Assembly (NCBI GenBank): GCA_026874595.1
Contig: CM049313.1
Span: 75,384,659-75,448,658 of the forward strand
DNA from: Sipunculus nudus
Taxonomy: Eukaryota; Annelida; Sipuncula; Golfingiida; Sipunculidae
Length of the DNA stretch: 64,000 nt
Reading direction: 5' to 3'
Shown piece by piece: positions 23,585 to 35,957 of the stretch; within the stretch, counting starts at the first letter, position 1, and each line of letters starts with the position of its first letter. The notes beneath the pieces are model-generated. The model was not told the DNA's origin, ran no database searches, and worked only from the letters and a program-made list of their open reading frames with translations. The position numbers and the translations under genes are program-made.

Positions 23585-26500
23585 TAATTTCCAAATTGTG
23601 TCACAGCTTGAGTAGCCTACCTTATTTAACGAACATGGCCTGCAAGTATATCTGTGCTAAGAATAAAAATAAAGTGGCATTTTATTTCCAAAGTAAAGCT
23701 CTCAAGCGTTTTCAAATGAATGGCCAATCTGATCTGTAAAAAAAATTATTCTCATAATCAACCATTCATTCATAATAATGTGGATAATAAATACGCAGAA
23801 ACAAATGCATAATCTTAGTACAGTAAAATAGGTGTCACCACCTGTTCCGACTCCTGGTAGACAATCCATTGATAGGGCCGATTCCGATATATGGCATCCA
23901 TTAAATAAACATAATCCCTTGACCCTTCGTGAAAAAAAATAAAAATAGGGGAAAAAAAACGCCGATCCCATCACACACAGACTGTTCGTGTCGTTTATGT
24001 CCACACGTCGCATTCCATGAGTTTTGCAAAAGTCTGTTTCCAACTAGTCGCCTTTCAGCTTCCGCACATATACAACCAACTACCTTAGGTTACCTGGCTT
24101 AGTTTGTAAACATTGGCTCATGTACCCCCGAAATACAAGCTCATACATCGGTCACATAGTTTTGTTAGGACATTTCAACGGGAATTACCTACTGTTTATT
24201 TATATATTCTCAGAGTAAGCTTAAAATCACCAAAAAATATACAAAAAAGCACATGCATGTCAAATTTCATGATTATTCATGCTGCCGACTGTTGCTGAGT
24301 AAAAATATGTATACACATGTGCATGTGCTTATTGTTTCTTCTCCATGGGGGATGAATTAAATTTTTCATTTTCAAGAAATGAAGAATCGACAGATGGGCT
24401 GATTTATTTTATACTGTTTCACTTTTTCCAGAGTATTCCCGAGTTTTAGTGGAGCCTTATGTCCACTTTTTCTTTAGTGAGAGAAAAAGGAACTGACGCA
24501 CATCCGCAAACTAATGCGATCTTGGAAGTAAAGGGGAACTTGTTTTTTTATGTGATAATTACAATGCTTTATTTCTCAATAAGGTCAAGAAAATTGTTTT
24601 AAGAAGTTTCTGAGTTGTCATTAAGCTGTATAAAGAAATGTTAAAATAAGAAGAAAACGTGGTGTGCGCGTTATAAATATGCATGATTTATCTTTTTTTT
24701 ATATATGTTCTTCAAATGCCGTAGTCTTTGAACTGCCTTTGGAAATTTGGTTGTTTTGCAATTTGGTTGTCCTTATAACATTCTGGAGGAAATTCTCATA
24801 TATTTCAATAAAAAAATCAATGCCGTTTGTATCTTCACAATGTACAGTCCCTATCTGAAACCTGAGTCGGTTACAAGAGGAATGTATAATGCACCACAGC
24901 CAGCGATATCATATTCAAGGACATTCGATGTATATCCGAATATTTAAATAAACACAAGAAAATAATGCTAGCATATTCCTGCTACTAATATGAAGCCGAA
25001 ATCTATGATATTACATGAAACTAGGCAAACCTCGATAGGTCATCGTCCTGAATTCATCTGGGCGATTATACATTTCCGATAAACGTACTTTTGAAAATGC
25101 CGGGTTGGTTTATTTTAGAATTTTATAGCATATAGCACTGGATCTGTCAATTGCGAGAAGCCTTAGAATCCATTCGATAATCGATTCTTATACCTTCGAT
25201 TTAATTATTTCCTTTGTAGTAAAGTTTCATCTCCTTTTTAGCTAAAAGCATACATTTTATCACCTAGTACGTCAGTTAATTTAAGCAAGTAAAGGAAAAA
25301 TGTAATTCTCCCTCAGTTTATCGCCACATTTTTTTCTATGCGACTGAAATGGAACAATATAACGATAAATTTTGAGACTAGACCTCGAAGCGGATCCAAG
25401 GGATGGGTCCAGGGGGTCGGGACCCCCCCCCCCCCAATTCAGACCAATCTTTGCGCACCCCCCTCCTCCCTTTGTGTTTTGTCATAGGCCCTCGAGGCCT
25501 TCGAGGGGTTGCAATTATTCGATGCATTTTACACCACTAAATAGCATTAGGAATTGTCCACAAATTACATGGACAAACTTGAACAAACATGAGAAGAACC
25601 AGAGTGACACTTCTGATAGAAAGTTGCACAGCGCGAGGGTTCCGATATCCCTTAAGTAAAGTTCCGCTCGAGTTGTATGTTCAGTTTCGTGCATGCCACC
25701 ACGTGCGGGTGTTTTGACTTTATCATAAAGAGCGCTAAGATGCTCTGTGTATCAGTAATTCTCCTTCATCACTATAAGTGGCATGCAGTGGTTCATGATC
25801 AGAGGATATTCCTACAGTCTTTTTCCCTTGATCATAGCCCCTTGAATCAATAGGTGGGGAAAAGCTAACTTGTAGTGCTCCCTTGCAAGAGGGAACCCAT
25901 ACTGATAAAATAAAAAAAATTCTGCGTTCATCAGATATCTTTTTTTACACATTCTGTTTTTTCTTTATCAGAAACATGTCTGAGCGCTTTCAGATGGAAG
26001 CCACTTTAGGTGCCATGGGCTGGGAGACTTTTGGAGGGCCAAATCTTAAGCCATCTGTTCATGAGAAACGGTTCCCTTCTTCAACTTCTCTATGAAAAAA
26101 TAACATTACATAGACTTGATATTAGTTTAACAATTGTTTTGAAATTATTCAACGCCTAATAAACGTAAAAAGGAAGAAATTTATGAAGACCACATTTAAA
26201 TATTGGATTTGTGCTTACATATTATTTCAACCTAGTTAAACCCATGAAATTAAGTATTTTTTATTAATTCATTTGGTACGAGACCGGGAACCTTTCACAT
26301 GAGGCCCCAGGCTGCGCCCAAGGCAGCCCATATCTAAATCTTGCACTTGGCTTCCAACATATGCAGTTGGTATAAGGAGTTCCACCAAAAAAAATTAAAA
26401 AGTAGTCAGAAACCACAACATTTGACAGATTCTTAATACAAAACAGAGAATGTGATATGTGTGATAATACCAGTGTATGATCTTCGGCAGGGCAAAGAAA

Positions 26501-26734
26501 TCACACAAAGTTTATAGAAACCTTAAAAATGCATTGCGGAGAAGTTGATGACCTCAAAAAATTTAATGGTATGGGCATTACCATTACCCTCTATAAAATG
26601 TCGCAAACTCCATTCATAACTAATTTTTGTAAGATCTCTAACAGGCAAACCGAATACCAGCCATTCAAGGTAAAATATGTCGCTTGATCAGGTCAGATCG
26701 TGTAAGGTGGCAAGGTAATAGCTACAGACATTGC
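23585..26734. other. No gene recognised; C-tract region
   Basis: Contains a C13 run near 25422-25434 flanked by GGGTCCAGGGGGTCGGGACC. A short exon-like piece (acceptor TTTCTTTATCAG then ATG at 25976 and a 39-codon frame ending TGA at 26094) resembles no family I know. It is not called as a gene. Confidence 0.45.
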
Positions 26735-27697
26735 TTGAGGCCGTGTCATACTGTCACCAGTTAAGGCTACGTGTAATAACTCGCCAAGGATTACACGAGT
26801 TTTCCGTGTGTTTTTTTTTTATGATGACGATATCAGTATAACACCTGCTCGAGTTCTGTTCCACGATGGTACGGTATTAGAACGAATATTTAGCACGAGT
26901 TTAATCGACATCTGTACGGTCTTTGCACGACACATTTTCGCAAACTGAAGACTTTTAATTCTAAGGCAACATACGGAAATATATATAGGCGAGTCTAGAC
27001 GAGTTAAGGCAACATATGCACGAGTGTGTGAGGAGCTATGACGATTGAAATACGAGTAATGTACGAGTGAGACCGACATATGGCGGTTTCGAAATAAATT
27101 ATGATGGTTCCGTACTTTTGGACAAGTCTCAAGATTTGGTTGTAGGTGAAAACATCATGCTCATAGCTCATCTTCCTGTCAAGAGGCTTAGACATGTTGG
27201 AATCTTCTAGAGGAATGTCAAAATCGACCTTTAAAGAGTCGCCTATAATCGTAACAATGTGGAGGACATGTCGAATAGAAAAGTCCAAACTGGTACGGAT
27301 GTTGAAAATTAGTCGTACAAACTCGCTGCATGTCGAGCAGAGATCGTGTTCATGTCTCTTAAACTCGCGGCTAAACTTGTAGTGTACCCGGCTATTTTTT
27401 CCACGGCGGGAATCGAAATCGACAAGCAACGTACGACATGTCTACCACACGTGTTCGAGTTTGGGTGACGCGCCCTCAACATGTGTTCGACATATGTACG
27501 AGACGAAAACTCACATGATAATTTTAAACCGTTTAAATTTCCTGCCGCCACATGGCGTGTATAATGCTGACATGAAGAGACATCAGTTCGTCATTGAAAG
27601 ACATGAGTTTGAGTTTTACACGACACCTGACAAGTTGGTGCGAGTTGCAACTCGCCATAATCATAAGCCAAACTCGCGACAGTGAGACAGGCCTTAA
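26735..27697. mobile_element. TTAA-type DNA transposon, non-autonomous
   Basis: The left end (TTGAGGCCGTGTCATACTGT) and the reverse complement of the right end (TTAAGGCCTGTCTCACTGTC) are imperfect inverted repeats that continue for roughly 38 bp. TTAA, or TTGA by one mutation, lies at both outer edges, as expected for piggyBac- or Kolobok-type targets. The interior is unusually rich in CGAGTT/AACTCG and CATGT words. The 141-codon minus-strand frame inside matches nothing I recognise and is not called as a gene. Confidence 0.6.
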
Positions 27698-30020
27698 AGG
27701 CTGGACCACAATCTGTTCTGCATTAAGTCCCATGACGTGATCAAGTGATGCGTTGACATTGATCTGGGTACTGCAAGTGTCCTTGGGATATAATAACACT
27801 CAAATTTGGAATGGTATTTTTAGCGATCAATCCTGCCATGTTATCGACCAAGAGGTCTTGGTATAAGCATGTTAAAGCACGATCTGTCAATATTTCCTGC
27901 GTTATGCAACACTTGATTCCGCGAGTCTATTACGGTCACTGAGGCCATGACCAACTGGCCGTACGTTTATGAATCTGTCAATGGAAATCCTTTGATGAAT
28001 CTGATTTTTAACCTGATGTGTTGTAATGTGGCTTTTCTTTTATCCTTCTTCTTCCTTGTTCATTGTAAAAAGTGATACTGTGTGCCCTGGGAATGAAATC
28101 GTACCATTTGGTTCTCAAGACAGCAATTTGGTCGGTTTCTGCGACTTAATTTTGATGTCCGTGTACTCATCTGTGATACCCCGGGGAATTTTTAAAGTAA
28201 ATTGTTCAACTGCACAAATAAGTAATAAAGCGTGCATCGGTTCACATTAAATAAAGTCACTGTCACCAGAAACTTTGATTTTGTAAAGAAAGTCCTAACT
28301 GAATGTGTTTAACGATAACTATGTTACAACGTATAGCAGTGTGTACAAATGTAAAAGGGTATAGTCTGTCAGTAAAAGCTAAAGTAAAGTCTATGTTCTC
28401 TCATATTAAAATGGAAAACACTAATATCATATAAATATTATCAGTGAATTATGAATGAGAACATTACAAATTATATATAATTATAACATAAATATAACAA
28501 TGTTAAAAATTTATACCAGAGCCAATGGATCGATAAAATTACTTACTCACAGAGGAAATAAAACTTGTTTCAGTCTGTGAAAACTGCACACACGCAAATT
28601 TAAAAATGCACATTACCATTTACAACTGCAAAAAGAAGGTCAACTGCACGTTAAAATAACCTATATTAACCCCCTGTTGAATCGGGCAGATCAGATAGCA
28701 GCCATCTACGTATATCCACGCTGCTGTGACGAGTATTGACAGTTTATTTAAATACAAGACAAATATATAATAATCATTAAATATTAGAACATTCAACATG
28801 AAATAAGATTTGGAAACACCATGATGTTGTTTTCGTCTTTAATGAAGCGATATTAAATATTTATGACAGATCAAGAAATTTCGAGTTCGACCCTGGCTAG
28901 AGTGTCATCTTTTAAATACCAGTATGTTTTTTTGAAAAAATAGGACATCCCGAGGTGGTGCCATTCAGAGAAGAATAATTTTCTACCTATGTAAATCCTT
29001 TTAAGACACCATAACATGATTTGTCTCGCCATACATTGTGGAACCTTTGTGTTTAAGATTTAGATTGTGAATCACAAAGTCCTGTTCTGGACATACAATG
29101 CCAGGACATTTAAAAAAGTGTGTTTGGCCTTGGAACCTTGGTTTAAGACAAGGACGTCACCAGAGGGACCTCTCTTTGTGGCCAAGAAGAGTCCCCTCAG
29201 TGATATTTGTAAACTTCTGGTTACACTTTAATATGACGACAGAACTAACGTAGTCGCAGAATCAATGCCCCGTACATCACCTGCCCTCAAGCACAAGCGT
29301 TACAATTCTCGCTTTTCTAGAAGGCGGGCGGAAGCCATTGTATCTGTAGCCAAAATTACTGTTCGATCGAAGCGACCAGACGTGACAGAAGATGGTGGTG
29401 TTAAGACGCCATCAAGTTAAATCTAGTAATCCGAGATCAATAGGGCAACTGTTATACCGAATTACCATAATCATTGATTAAGCAAGAGCGTGGTGCAGGC
29501 GCCATTAAATTTATTGTTGTGTCGAGACCAATCGCTAAACGTGGTGGGGGCCAGTACCTAAGGGGATAGTCCGACTCCCGTGTTTATGAAGCAGGGCTGT
29601 TTAGGTCTGCGTTCTCAACAATTTCACAACGGTTCACTTGACTTTTACGTTGATATATCATGTGACTTCTCTGAGGAAAAGTCTCCAACACCGTGAGGAT
29701 GTCACCGTAGAAAGACCATTCGTCTATCGTTGCCCGTTTTAAGACTTGTGCCTGCTTATAAAAATGCAATGTGCCACGCATCTTATCGTGTTTTTATGAT
29801 TTATTACCCTAGAAGTCAGCGCGGATGTCGTAATAAGGAACACCTCAAGGTTTTATACAGATTTAATTTATGTGTGCCCTATGGTGGCGTTCAGGACGTC
29901 ACTGCTCCTCTTATTAGAGGACAGCGCCTCGTGTACACCTTGAGGGGTCTGTTTCTTCTGTAAGGGCTTTCCACCGAGTACTTGCTGGATTAAGTAGTTG
30001 CGCGTTATGTTCGTTTACTA
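27698..30020. other. No gene recognised
   Basis: Unique-looking sequence with moderate GC around 29250-30000. No exon with paired splice sites or known domain could be supported. Confidence 0.45.
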
Positions 30021-30366
30021 TTGCCTCCGCCAGGAGGGTATGCGTTCATCCTCGTTCGATCGTGTGTGTGTGTTTGTGTGTGTTTGTTCACAACATAATA
30101 TCACAAATCATGAACGAAATCCCATGAAATTTTCAGGACTTCTCGGGAATGGGCCATTAGAGAATCGATTAGATTTTCCAGGACTTCAAGGAATATTAAA
30201 TGAAAATACACGATTGAACATGGGAATAAGAGGCGAATAGGTGAATGCAAACACTAGTTGGGAAAACTTGTGTGTCAATGAACCTGGGAATATTGGCCCA
30301 ATCAATGAATGAAAACACGGGTTGCGGATTATCCCAAATTAAGGATCGCAAACATGGCGGAGGCCT
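30021..30366. mobile_element. Short dispersed element with GCCTCCGCCA inverted ends
   Basis: GCCTCCGCCA (30023-30032) and TGGCGGAGGC (30355-30364) are a perfect 10-bp inverted pair. The body contains a GT microsatellite and the phrase CATGAAATTTTCAGGACTTC. That phrase recalls a repeat widespread in aquatic animal genomes (recollection, not searched). Confidence 0.55.
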
Positions 30367-31073
30367 GCATTCCCACGAATGTTCTTGTTTAATATTCTAG
30401 TATTCATATTTCTAGTTTTTCATGATTTTAATACTTAAGCTTTGGCCTATACTTTGTTTGCACAAGGCAAAAGTGCTCTTTCGCACAATTATGCCATATT
30501 TAGGAATAATTTGTCCATGTAATTAATTTTCGTCTATCTGCAACATAAAAATGAAATAGGCAGGTGCGTTAGGGGATATTAGCGCAAATATCGTATAAAA
30601 GAAGCAATACATACAGTCCCTACTGTTTAGTATAAATAATATACCATGCCAAGAATTTATTTTTGAAAAGGTTAGATATACCTAGTAGAGGCCATTGTAA
30701 CAACATGCTGTCTCCTGCTTCCAAAACAGAGCATTAATTGTGTTAACATTAAAAATGTCGCTTATTCATTTAACCTTGGGAGTTACAGAGAAGGACATTG
30801 GCTGCGGTTCGAGGTATGGATATAAAAGCGGCGAAAATACCTCTATAAAGGATAAAGACAAAATCAAAGTGAGTATTTATCGATGGCGGAGGAATGTTCG
30901 TGGTACACAAGTACTAAACAGACAGCAGTTTCAAATAAAAGGCTCTTAAAACAGTGCATGTGTCCAACAGCCAGATCTCTGGGTCGGATCCAAAGCCGAG
31001 CGTCCAAATTCGATTTCAGAGCGACATATACGCTTCCCCCTGCATGCAGTCTTGACAGCCATACGACATGACT
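30367..31073. other. No gene recognised
   Basis: AT-rich sequence with short ORFs on both strands that look like chance frames. Confidence 0.45.
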
Positions 31074-31076
31074 AAC

Positions 31077-31123
31077 CCCCCCCCCCACACACACACACAC
31101 ACACTCACACACACACGCACACA
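31077..31123. repeat. C-tract and (AC)n microsatellite
   Basis: C13 followed by an interrupted CA run. Confidence 0.95.
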
Positions 31124-32269
31124 AAGAGTATATACATGCTATAATCCGAAACAAGTGACTGTGTCTGAAGGTGGAGTAGCTGTGTTGATCTGAGTCTGCG
31201 TTTATTAAAACAATAAACACGAATTTTAATTTGCTGTTGTGCAGAATAATCCAGCCGATCATGCAGAGCCGAGCCAAGTTTATCAGAAGGCGCCGCCGAT
31301 AATTCATTAAACGAAAGGAGCCGATTTTGTGCAGCTCAGTTCGGCCTGAAAAAAAACTGATAAATAATATAAAAATATGAAAATAAACAATCACAGCTTT
31401 TACAATTAAAAATGCTCGAAACAAATGTTCAGGTTTTGTTTTTTTTCTTGTCGCTGATAGGAAACGGTGTGATTGTTTAAGTATGAAAGTGTTGGCTTAT
31501 GATACAACCAGAATAAACTATATTAAATATTTAATCACAAACTATTTTAATTATATGCAATATATCACATTTTATATTGATAACTTGTTTAAATAAAACG
31601 AATGCTTTGTAACATCGTGAAATGAATAGACTTTCAGGTTAGTAAAGCAAGCCGACATTTTCAGAGCCGAGTCGATCCACAAAACTCGGCTTACTACTAA
31701 AGTCAGCCGTATATTCGTCCAAGCCAGCCGCATTTGTGTGGCTAACTTGGCTCTGGTTTGCTTCATATCTGCGTGTCTAACTGCATAAACACCTCAACCT
31801 GAGATGAGCACCACTGACATTAAAGTAAAGAAAAAAGGTAAAAAATTTTAACCGTGTTCGTCAATAATTAGCTCATGCTCTTTATCAGCGGTTCATTCTA
31901 ATCCGAATTATTAACCTGCTTAGGGCCACGTCAGGACTAATATTATTTTAAGGGTAATCAGAGCATAATCGTGCAGGAGTTGGCGCCAGTTTCCTTCACT
32001 GTATAATGGGCACCATTACTAAAAGGCTACGGGGTGCACTTTTCTAATAAAAGCGCTTGAATACAAGTAAAAGTGCAGATGGTTCTAATTAAGATAGAAA
32101 TGGAAATAAATCATGAGAACGTTGTTTAAAGCCTTTGACTTTTGTTAAAATATCTTTTTGTCATTAAAACCATGATGTATTTGTAATTTATAACAAATAA
32201 ATGATTATAAAATTAAAATTTATCCAAAGTATTGTTATTGTAAGCATTGTTATTACATTACTTAGGGTA
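31124..32269. other. No gene recognised
   Basis: Several GAGCCGA/TCGGCTC words in both orientations between 31262 and 31760 hint at a degraded inverted structure. I could not define its ends. Confidence 0.4.
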
Positions 32270-33035
32270 GTCAGAGTAGCATCAGCGGTAGCAACAGTAT
32301 CAACAGTAGTGGCAGTAGCAGGTCGCAATAGTAGCAGTTCCAGTAGCAGAATTAACAGCAGCGACAGTAGCATTAGTAGTTGTTGTTGTAGCAGTAGCAG
32401 TAGCAGCAGAAGCAGCAGCAACAGTAGTAGCAGCAATAGTGTTGGAAGTAGTAGGCAGCAGCAGTAGCAGAAGTAGTGGCAGTAGCGGCATTAACAGTAG
32501 CATCATCAGTAGCAGTAGTTTCAGCAGTAGCGGCATTAACAGTAGCGGCATTAACAGTAGCGGCATTAACAGTAGCGGCATTAACAGTAGCGGCATTAAC
32601 AGTAGCATCATCAGGAGCAGTAGTTTTAGTAGTAGCAGCAATAACAATAGCAGCAGTAGCAGTAGTTACGGTAGTAGCTGTGTCAACTGTATAAGTAGCA
32701 TCTTCAGCAGCAGTAGTAGCAGTAGTAATAGTAGATGAAGTAGTAGAAGTAGAAGTAGTTGTAGTAGCAGTAACAATAGCAACTGTACCAGAAGCAGTTG
32801 TAGTGGCAGTAGCAATCGAAGTAGCAGCAGTAGTGGCAGTAGCGACATTAACAGTAGCGGCAGTAGCATCAGCAGTACCAGTAGTAGTGACATTAGCGGA
32901 TGTGACACTAGCACCAGTAGCAGGTTGAAATAGTAGCAGTAGCAGCAGTAAAAGTAGCAGCAATAACAAGGGCAGCAGAACCAGAAGCAGTAGATGTATT
33001 AGCATTAGCAGCGGCGTGACTACAACAGCAGTAGC
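32270..33035. repeat. Interrupted (AGC/AGT)n trinucleotide array, about 0.76 kb
   Basis: The plus strand is built almost entirely of AGY triplets (AGTAGC, AGCAGT) with ATT, GGC and AAC interruptions that keep the 3-bp register. Near 32523-32605 it becomes a higher-order repeat of a 15-bp unit (AGTAGCGGCATTAAC), about five copies. Because period 3 is kept, frames stay open on both strands for up to 249 codons, but these are poly-Ser, poly-Leu or Thr/Ala tracts without other protein features. Confidence 0.93.
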
Positions 33036-33272
33036 AGCATCGGCAGGAACCCATTTTTTACGCTTATGGAACACACTAAACCCAATACGAAGAAGATGGG
33101 GAAGCATCACATTTAAATTCAATTTCAGTCTTTAAACTGAATGTAAGGCATTTACAAGTCACAAATTGGTTAAATATATGTTTGCAAGTTAAGAAGTGAA
33201 TTTACGACTGATGTTTACTAAATATCAGTGTATTGTGGTCGCCTTATATTCAGGTCATGTGCAGTGATATTG

Positions 33273-33654
33273 GAGCTGGGCGATATTCAAATATAATTCC
33301 ATATATAATTTCGATACATATAATTTCATGATATTTATCTAAATGAGTAACCAAGTACCGGTACAGTGGTGATGTACGTTGGCTAGAGTTTCATTAATCA
33401 GTCCCTCTAGGATGTGATTGCTCATACATGCAAGGATTCACCATTTGATAACTGTGATATAATTTAGAATGCCAGGTAATTACGCTAAAAGAAACTTGAT
33501 ACATGAATTACATGTTGCATAAATATAAATTTCATATTTCACATATATATTTTTGGGCAATATAAATAGCAATATACATTATTCAAGTATATTGACTATC
33601 ATCTGGATCTTGGGTTATATGGCGAGATTTATGTTGAGGCATATTGTTCAACTC
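33273..33654. mobile_element. Possible MITE with GAGCTGGGCGATAT ends
   Basis: The left end GAGCTGGGCGATATTC and the reverse complement of the right end (GAGTTGAACAATATGC) agree at 12 of 16 positions. The interior is AT-rich. The motif resembles ends of short hAT-like elements remembered from other animals. A target duplication is not clear. Confidence 0.4.
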
Positions 33655-34358
33655 TAATTAATGTTACCTACTGTCCCGTTACAGGGATAAATATGACGAG
33701 AGATAGAGAGTAATTTAACTAAAAAAATAAAATGTTTAAAATGCACTGATTCCTAATATTAAATCAGATCATGCTTGGTTGCAAGATTTTAACATTGCGT
33801 TCGACAATAGAGTTCTGCTTGAAGATTTAACTTTGATCGTATTTCTAATAAATTATGGTTTTCAAATCCACGATATTCTTGTTAATCAAGTCAACACGAA
33901 TATTTCTGTTCAGGCAGAAATTCCATAATCTCTACAATGTTGTATAACAAGCCCCACACGACCCCTGACAATCAGCCGGCATTCCCTCATCTTTCAGCAG
34001 TTGCCCGCCCTTTTCCCTTAGGGATCCACAAATTGGACACTGATCACAATCAAGTGATTTATAAGCGTTATCTGGCGTACGAAGCATTGTTAGTTATGCC
34101 CTGCTGAGGTAACGGTAAATCTTGTCCAATCCGCGGAGGAGGTAAAAGTCTTGTTTGTTTATCCTCGGGTACGGTGCATGGAAGGCTCAGAGCGTGTGGT
34201 GGAGTTCCCGCGCCGTTTGAACTTTAATTCACCAAACAGTCCGCTCCCACGGTGCCCTTCTCATGTCTAAAAAATCAGCAAAACACATCGAACGGCAAGC
34301 ATTTCTACACACACACACCCCTCGTCTGACAGCCTGGCTACCTGGCCACATCTCTAGG
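33655..34358. other. Upstream region of the signal-peptide gene
   Basis: From about 33950 the sequence becomes more GC-rich than its surroundings, consistent with a promoter-proximal region of the plus-strand gene. No binding site is called. Confidence 0.4.
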
Positions 34359-34365
34359 TATATAT
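34359..34365 (+). promoter_or_regulatory. TATA box of the signal-peptide gene
   Basis: TATATAT, 238 bases upstream of the ATG at 34597, would place transcription start near 34390 and give a 5' UTR of about 200 nt. The link to this gene is inference from position. Confidence 0.45.
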
Positions 34366-34596
34366 GCGGAGGAACAGTTGGCAAGGTTAGAAATTAAAGA
34401 GAGACCAGGTGTAAAGAAACTCGATCCTGACGCATCCCCGCTACTAGCTCGGCCCTACTGACGGATGCTGAACTACTGCTGCCAGCTTCCCGCTCTCTGC
34501 TCACTCAGCCTCTGCAGTGGCTTTTCTTGCAGTCCGGGCAGACGAGTCAGTAGCATGTGAGAGCGGGGCGAGGGACACTCGCTATAACAGCCAGTC

Positions 34597-34681
34597 ATGG
34601 ATAGAACTCGCTATTTTACGTTATTGTGTTTCCTCCTATTTGGAATGTTATGTGATTATACTGAGGGTGATGGACTTATCG
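34597..34681 (+). CDS. First coding exon of a secreted or membrane protein (signal peptide)
   Basis: The ATG lies in CAGTCATGG, four codons after an in-frame TAA at 34585, so the start is well bounded. The frame encodes MDRTRYFTLLCFLLFGMLCD and then YTEGDGLI: a basic N-terminus, a 13-residue hydrophobic core and a small polar stretch, typical of a cleaved signal peptide. After 28 codons plus one base it stops at a near-perfect donor, ATCG|GTAAGTACC (phase 1). The mature protein begins in the next exon, which I could not find in the following 29 kb. The signal peptide does not reveal the family. Protein synthesis into the secretory pathway is inferred; everything else about its function is unknown. 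Confidence 0.7.
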
Positions 34682-35957
34682 GTAAGTACCCATGTTATTG
34701 CTTTTATCTATAAATTATCTACTTTAGTGTAACGTCTCAAGCTCGTACCATCTCTCATCAGTACCTCATATAACCACTAACTCCCGATAAACATTCACCT
34801 ATATTTCGAGACGATTTCTAAATATGAAAGGTTTAGGTATAGGCTCGGTTCGAATATAGTCCACTGATATGTAAAATGCGCATCTTCATCATATGATGTG
34901 GTTTATCTCCGAACTTTCGATAACTTTCCAGAACTACATACCTACTAAGTTGTTTATTTATGAAAGGTCACGTGATAGACATGAACAGGTATGAGGAAAT
35001 GTACCCGTAGGGTACAAGAATAAATATTTAGCGCTTTGTGTCATCCTGTGTAATAAAGTACAAACTCTCTGTCGTAGTACAAGAAGATTCGAAGTGGGGC
35101 GGGGGCGGGAGTGGGTGAGGGGTAATTACTATATCGATTTATATTTAGGCGGGAGGCTCGAGTATCCCAGCTAGTTTCGCGTGTGTGGATATTTCCTTGC
35201 GAATAAAAAGAAAATCTGACATACGCAGTCGGGCAGGCGAACAGACTAGTAATAAATCCGGAACGGGTTGTGTACGATTCATGCAAACGATATCTGGATG
35301 TGACCAGCGGAGTTACGTATTATTATGACATATGGCCAGGACACCCCATCAAAACGAATAAAATACAGCCGACTTACCCAGTAGCGGTTCCCTACTCGAT
35401 ACGACTTGTTTCCAAAGCTGATTTCCCGGAGTTCTACGTGAAAAAAAAATTAAATCAATACTCAGCAAAAATACTGCGCTCATGGAGCGCACACCAAACT
35501 CATGAGATTTATATTAATCAATAAGTTATAAATTTGACTTTGGTCTAATATCTCTCTGGACGGGGGTTTCCTTTGTCTGTAACTCTTTGATAAATCTACC
35601 TATCACATGTGTCTGCTTACTAATTGGGTGTGATTGACTGGCGATTCCGAAACCATAGATTATCTGTCATAAAATACCTTTCATAACAATGCTCAAACAG
35701 AATTCTATTCTCTTGAGTTCTGTAGCAGGAATAATAGGGCTACATATCAAATTCCATGCGGGTACCATGACCGAGTCCAGGAAATAATAACCTGTAATAA
35801 GGCTGTTCCTTGCACAATATTGCAGTTTGGTTTATAACTATACCAGGCAGCAAATGTATTTTAGCCACATTTACTAAGACGATGAGCACTATCTTATTTA
35901 CCACACATGCTGGTTAAAAATAATTTTATTTACAAAAAAAATTCCTTGTTTTTCATT
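34682..35957 (+). other. Intron of the signal-peptide gene, proximal part (inferred)
   Basis: No exon recognised. Contains GGGCGGGGGCGGG near 35097-35109. Confidence 0.4.

Noticed and set aside
25976-26096. Exon-like segment with a polypyrimidine acceptor and a 39-codon frame
   Set aside because: No donor partner, no recognised family and no phase-compatible neighbours; a chance acceptor is common in AT-rich DNA.
27004-27551. Overlapping minus-strand ORFs of 141 and 80 codons
   Set aside because: They lie inside the TTAA-bounded transposon and resemble no protein family; composition follows the element's repeated words.
32373-33122. 249-codon minus-strand ORF rich in Thr, Ala and Leu
   Set aside because: It is read through the AGC/AGT microsatellite; several other frames are also open there, and no domain, splice site or unique sequence supports a gene.
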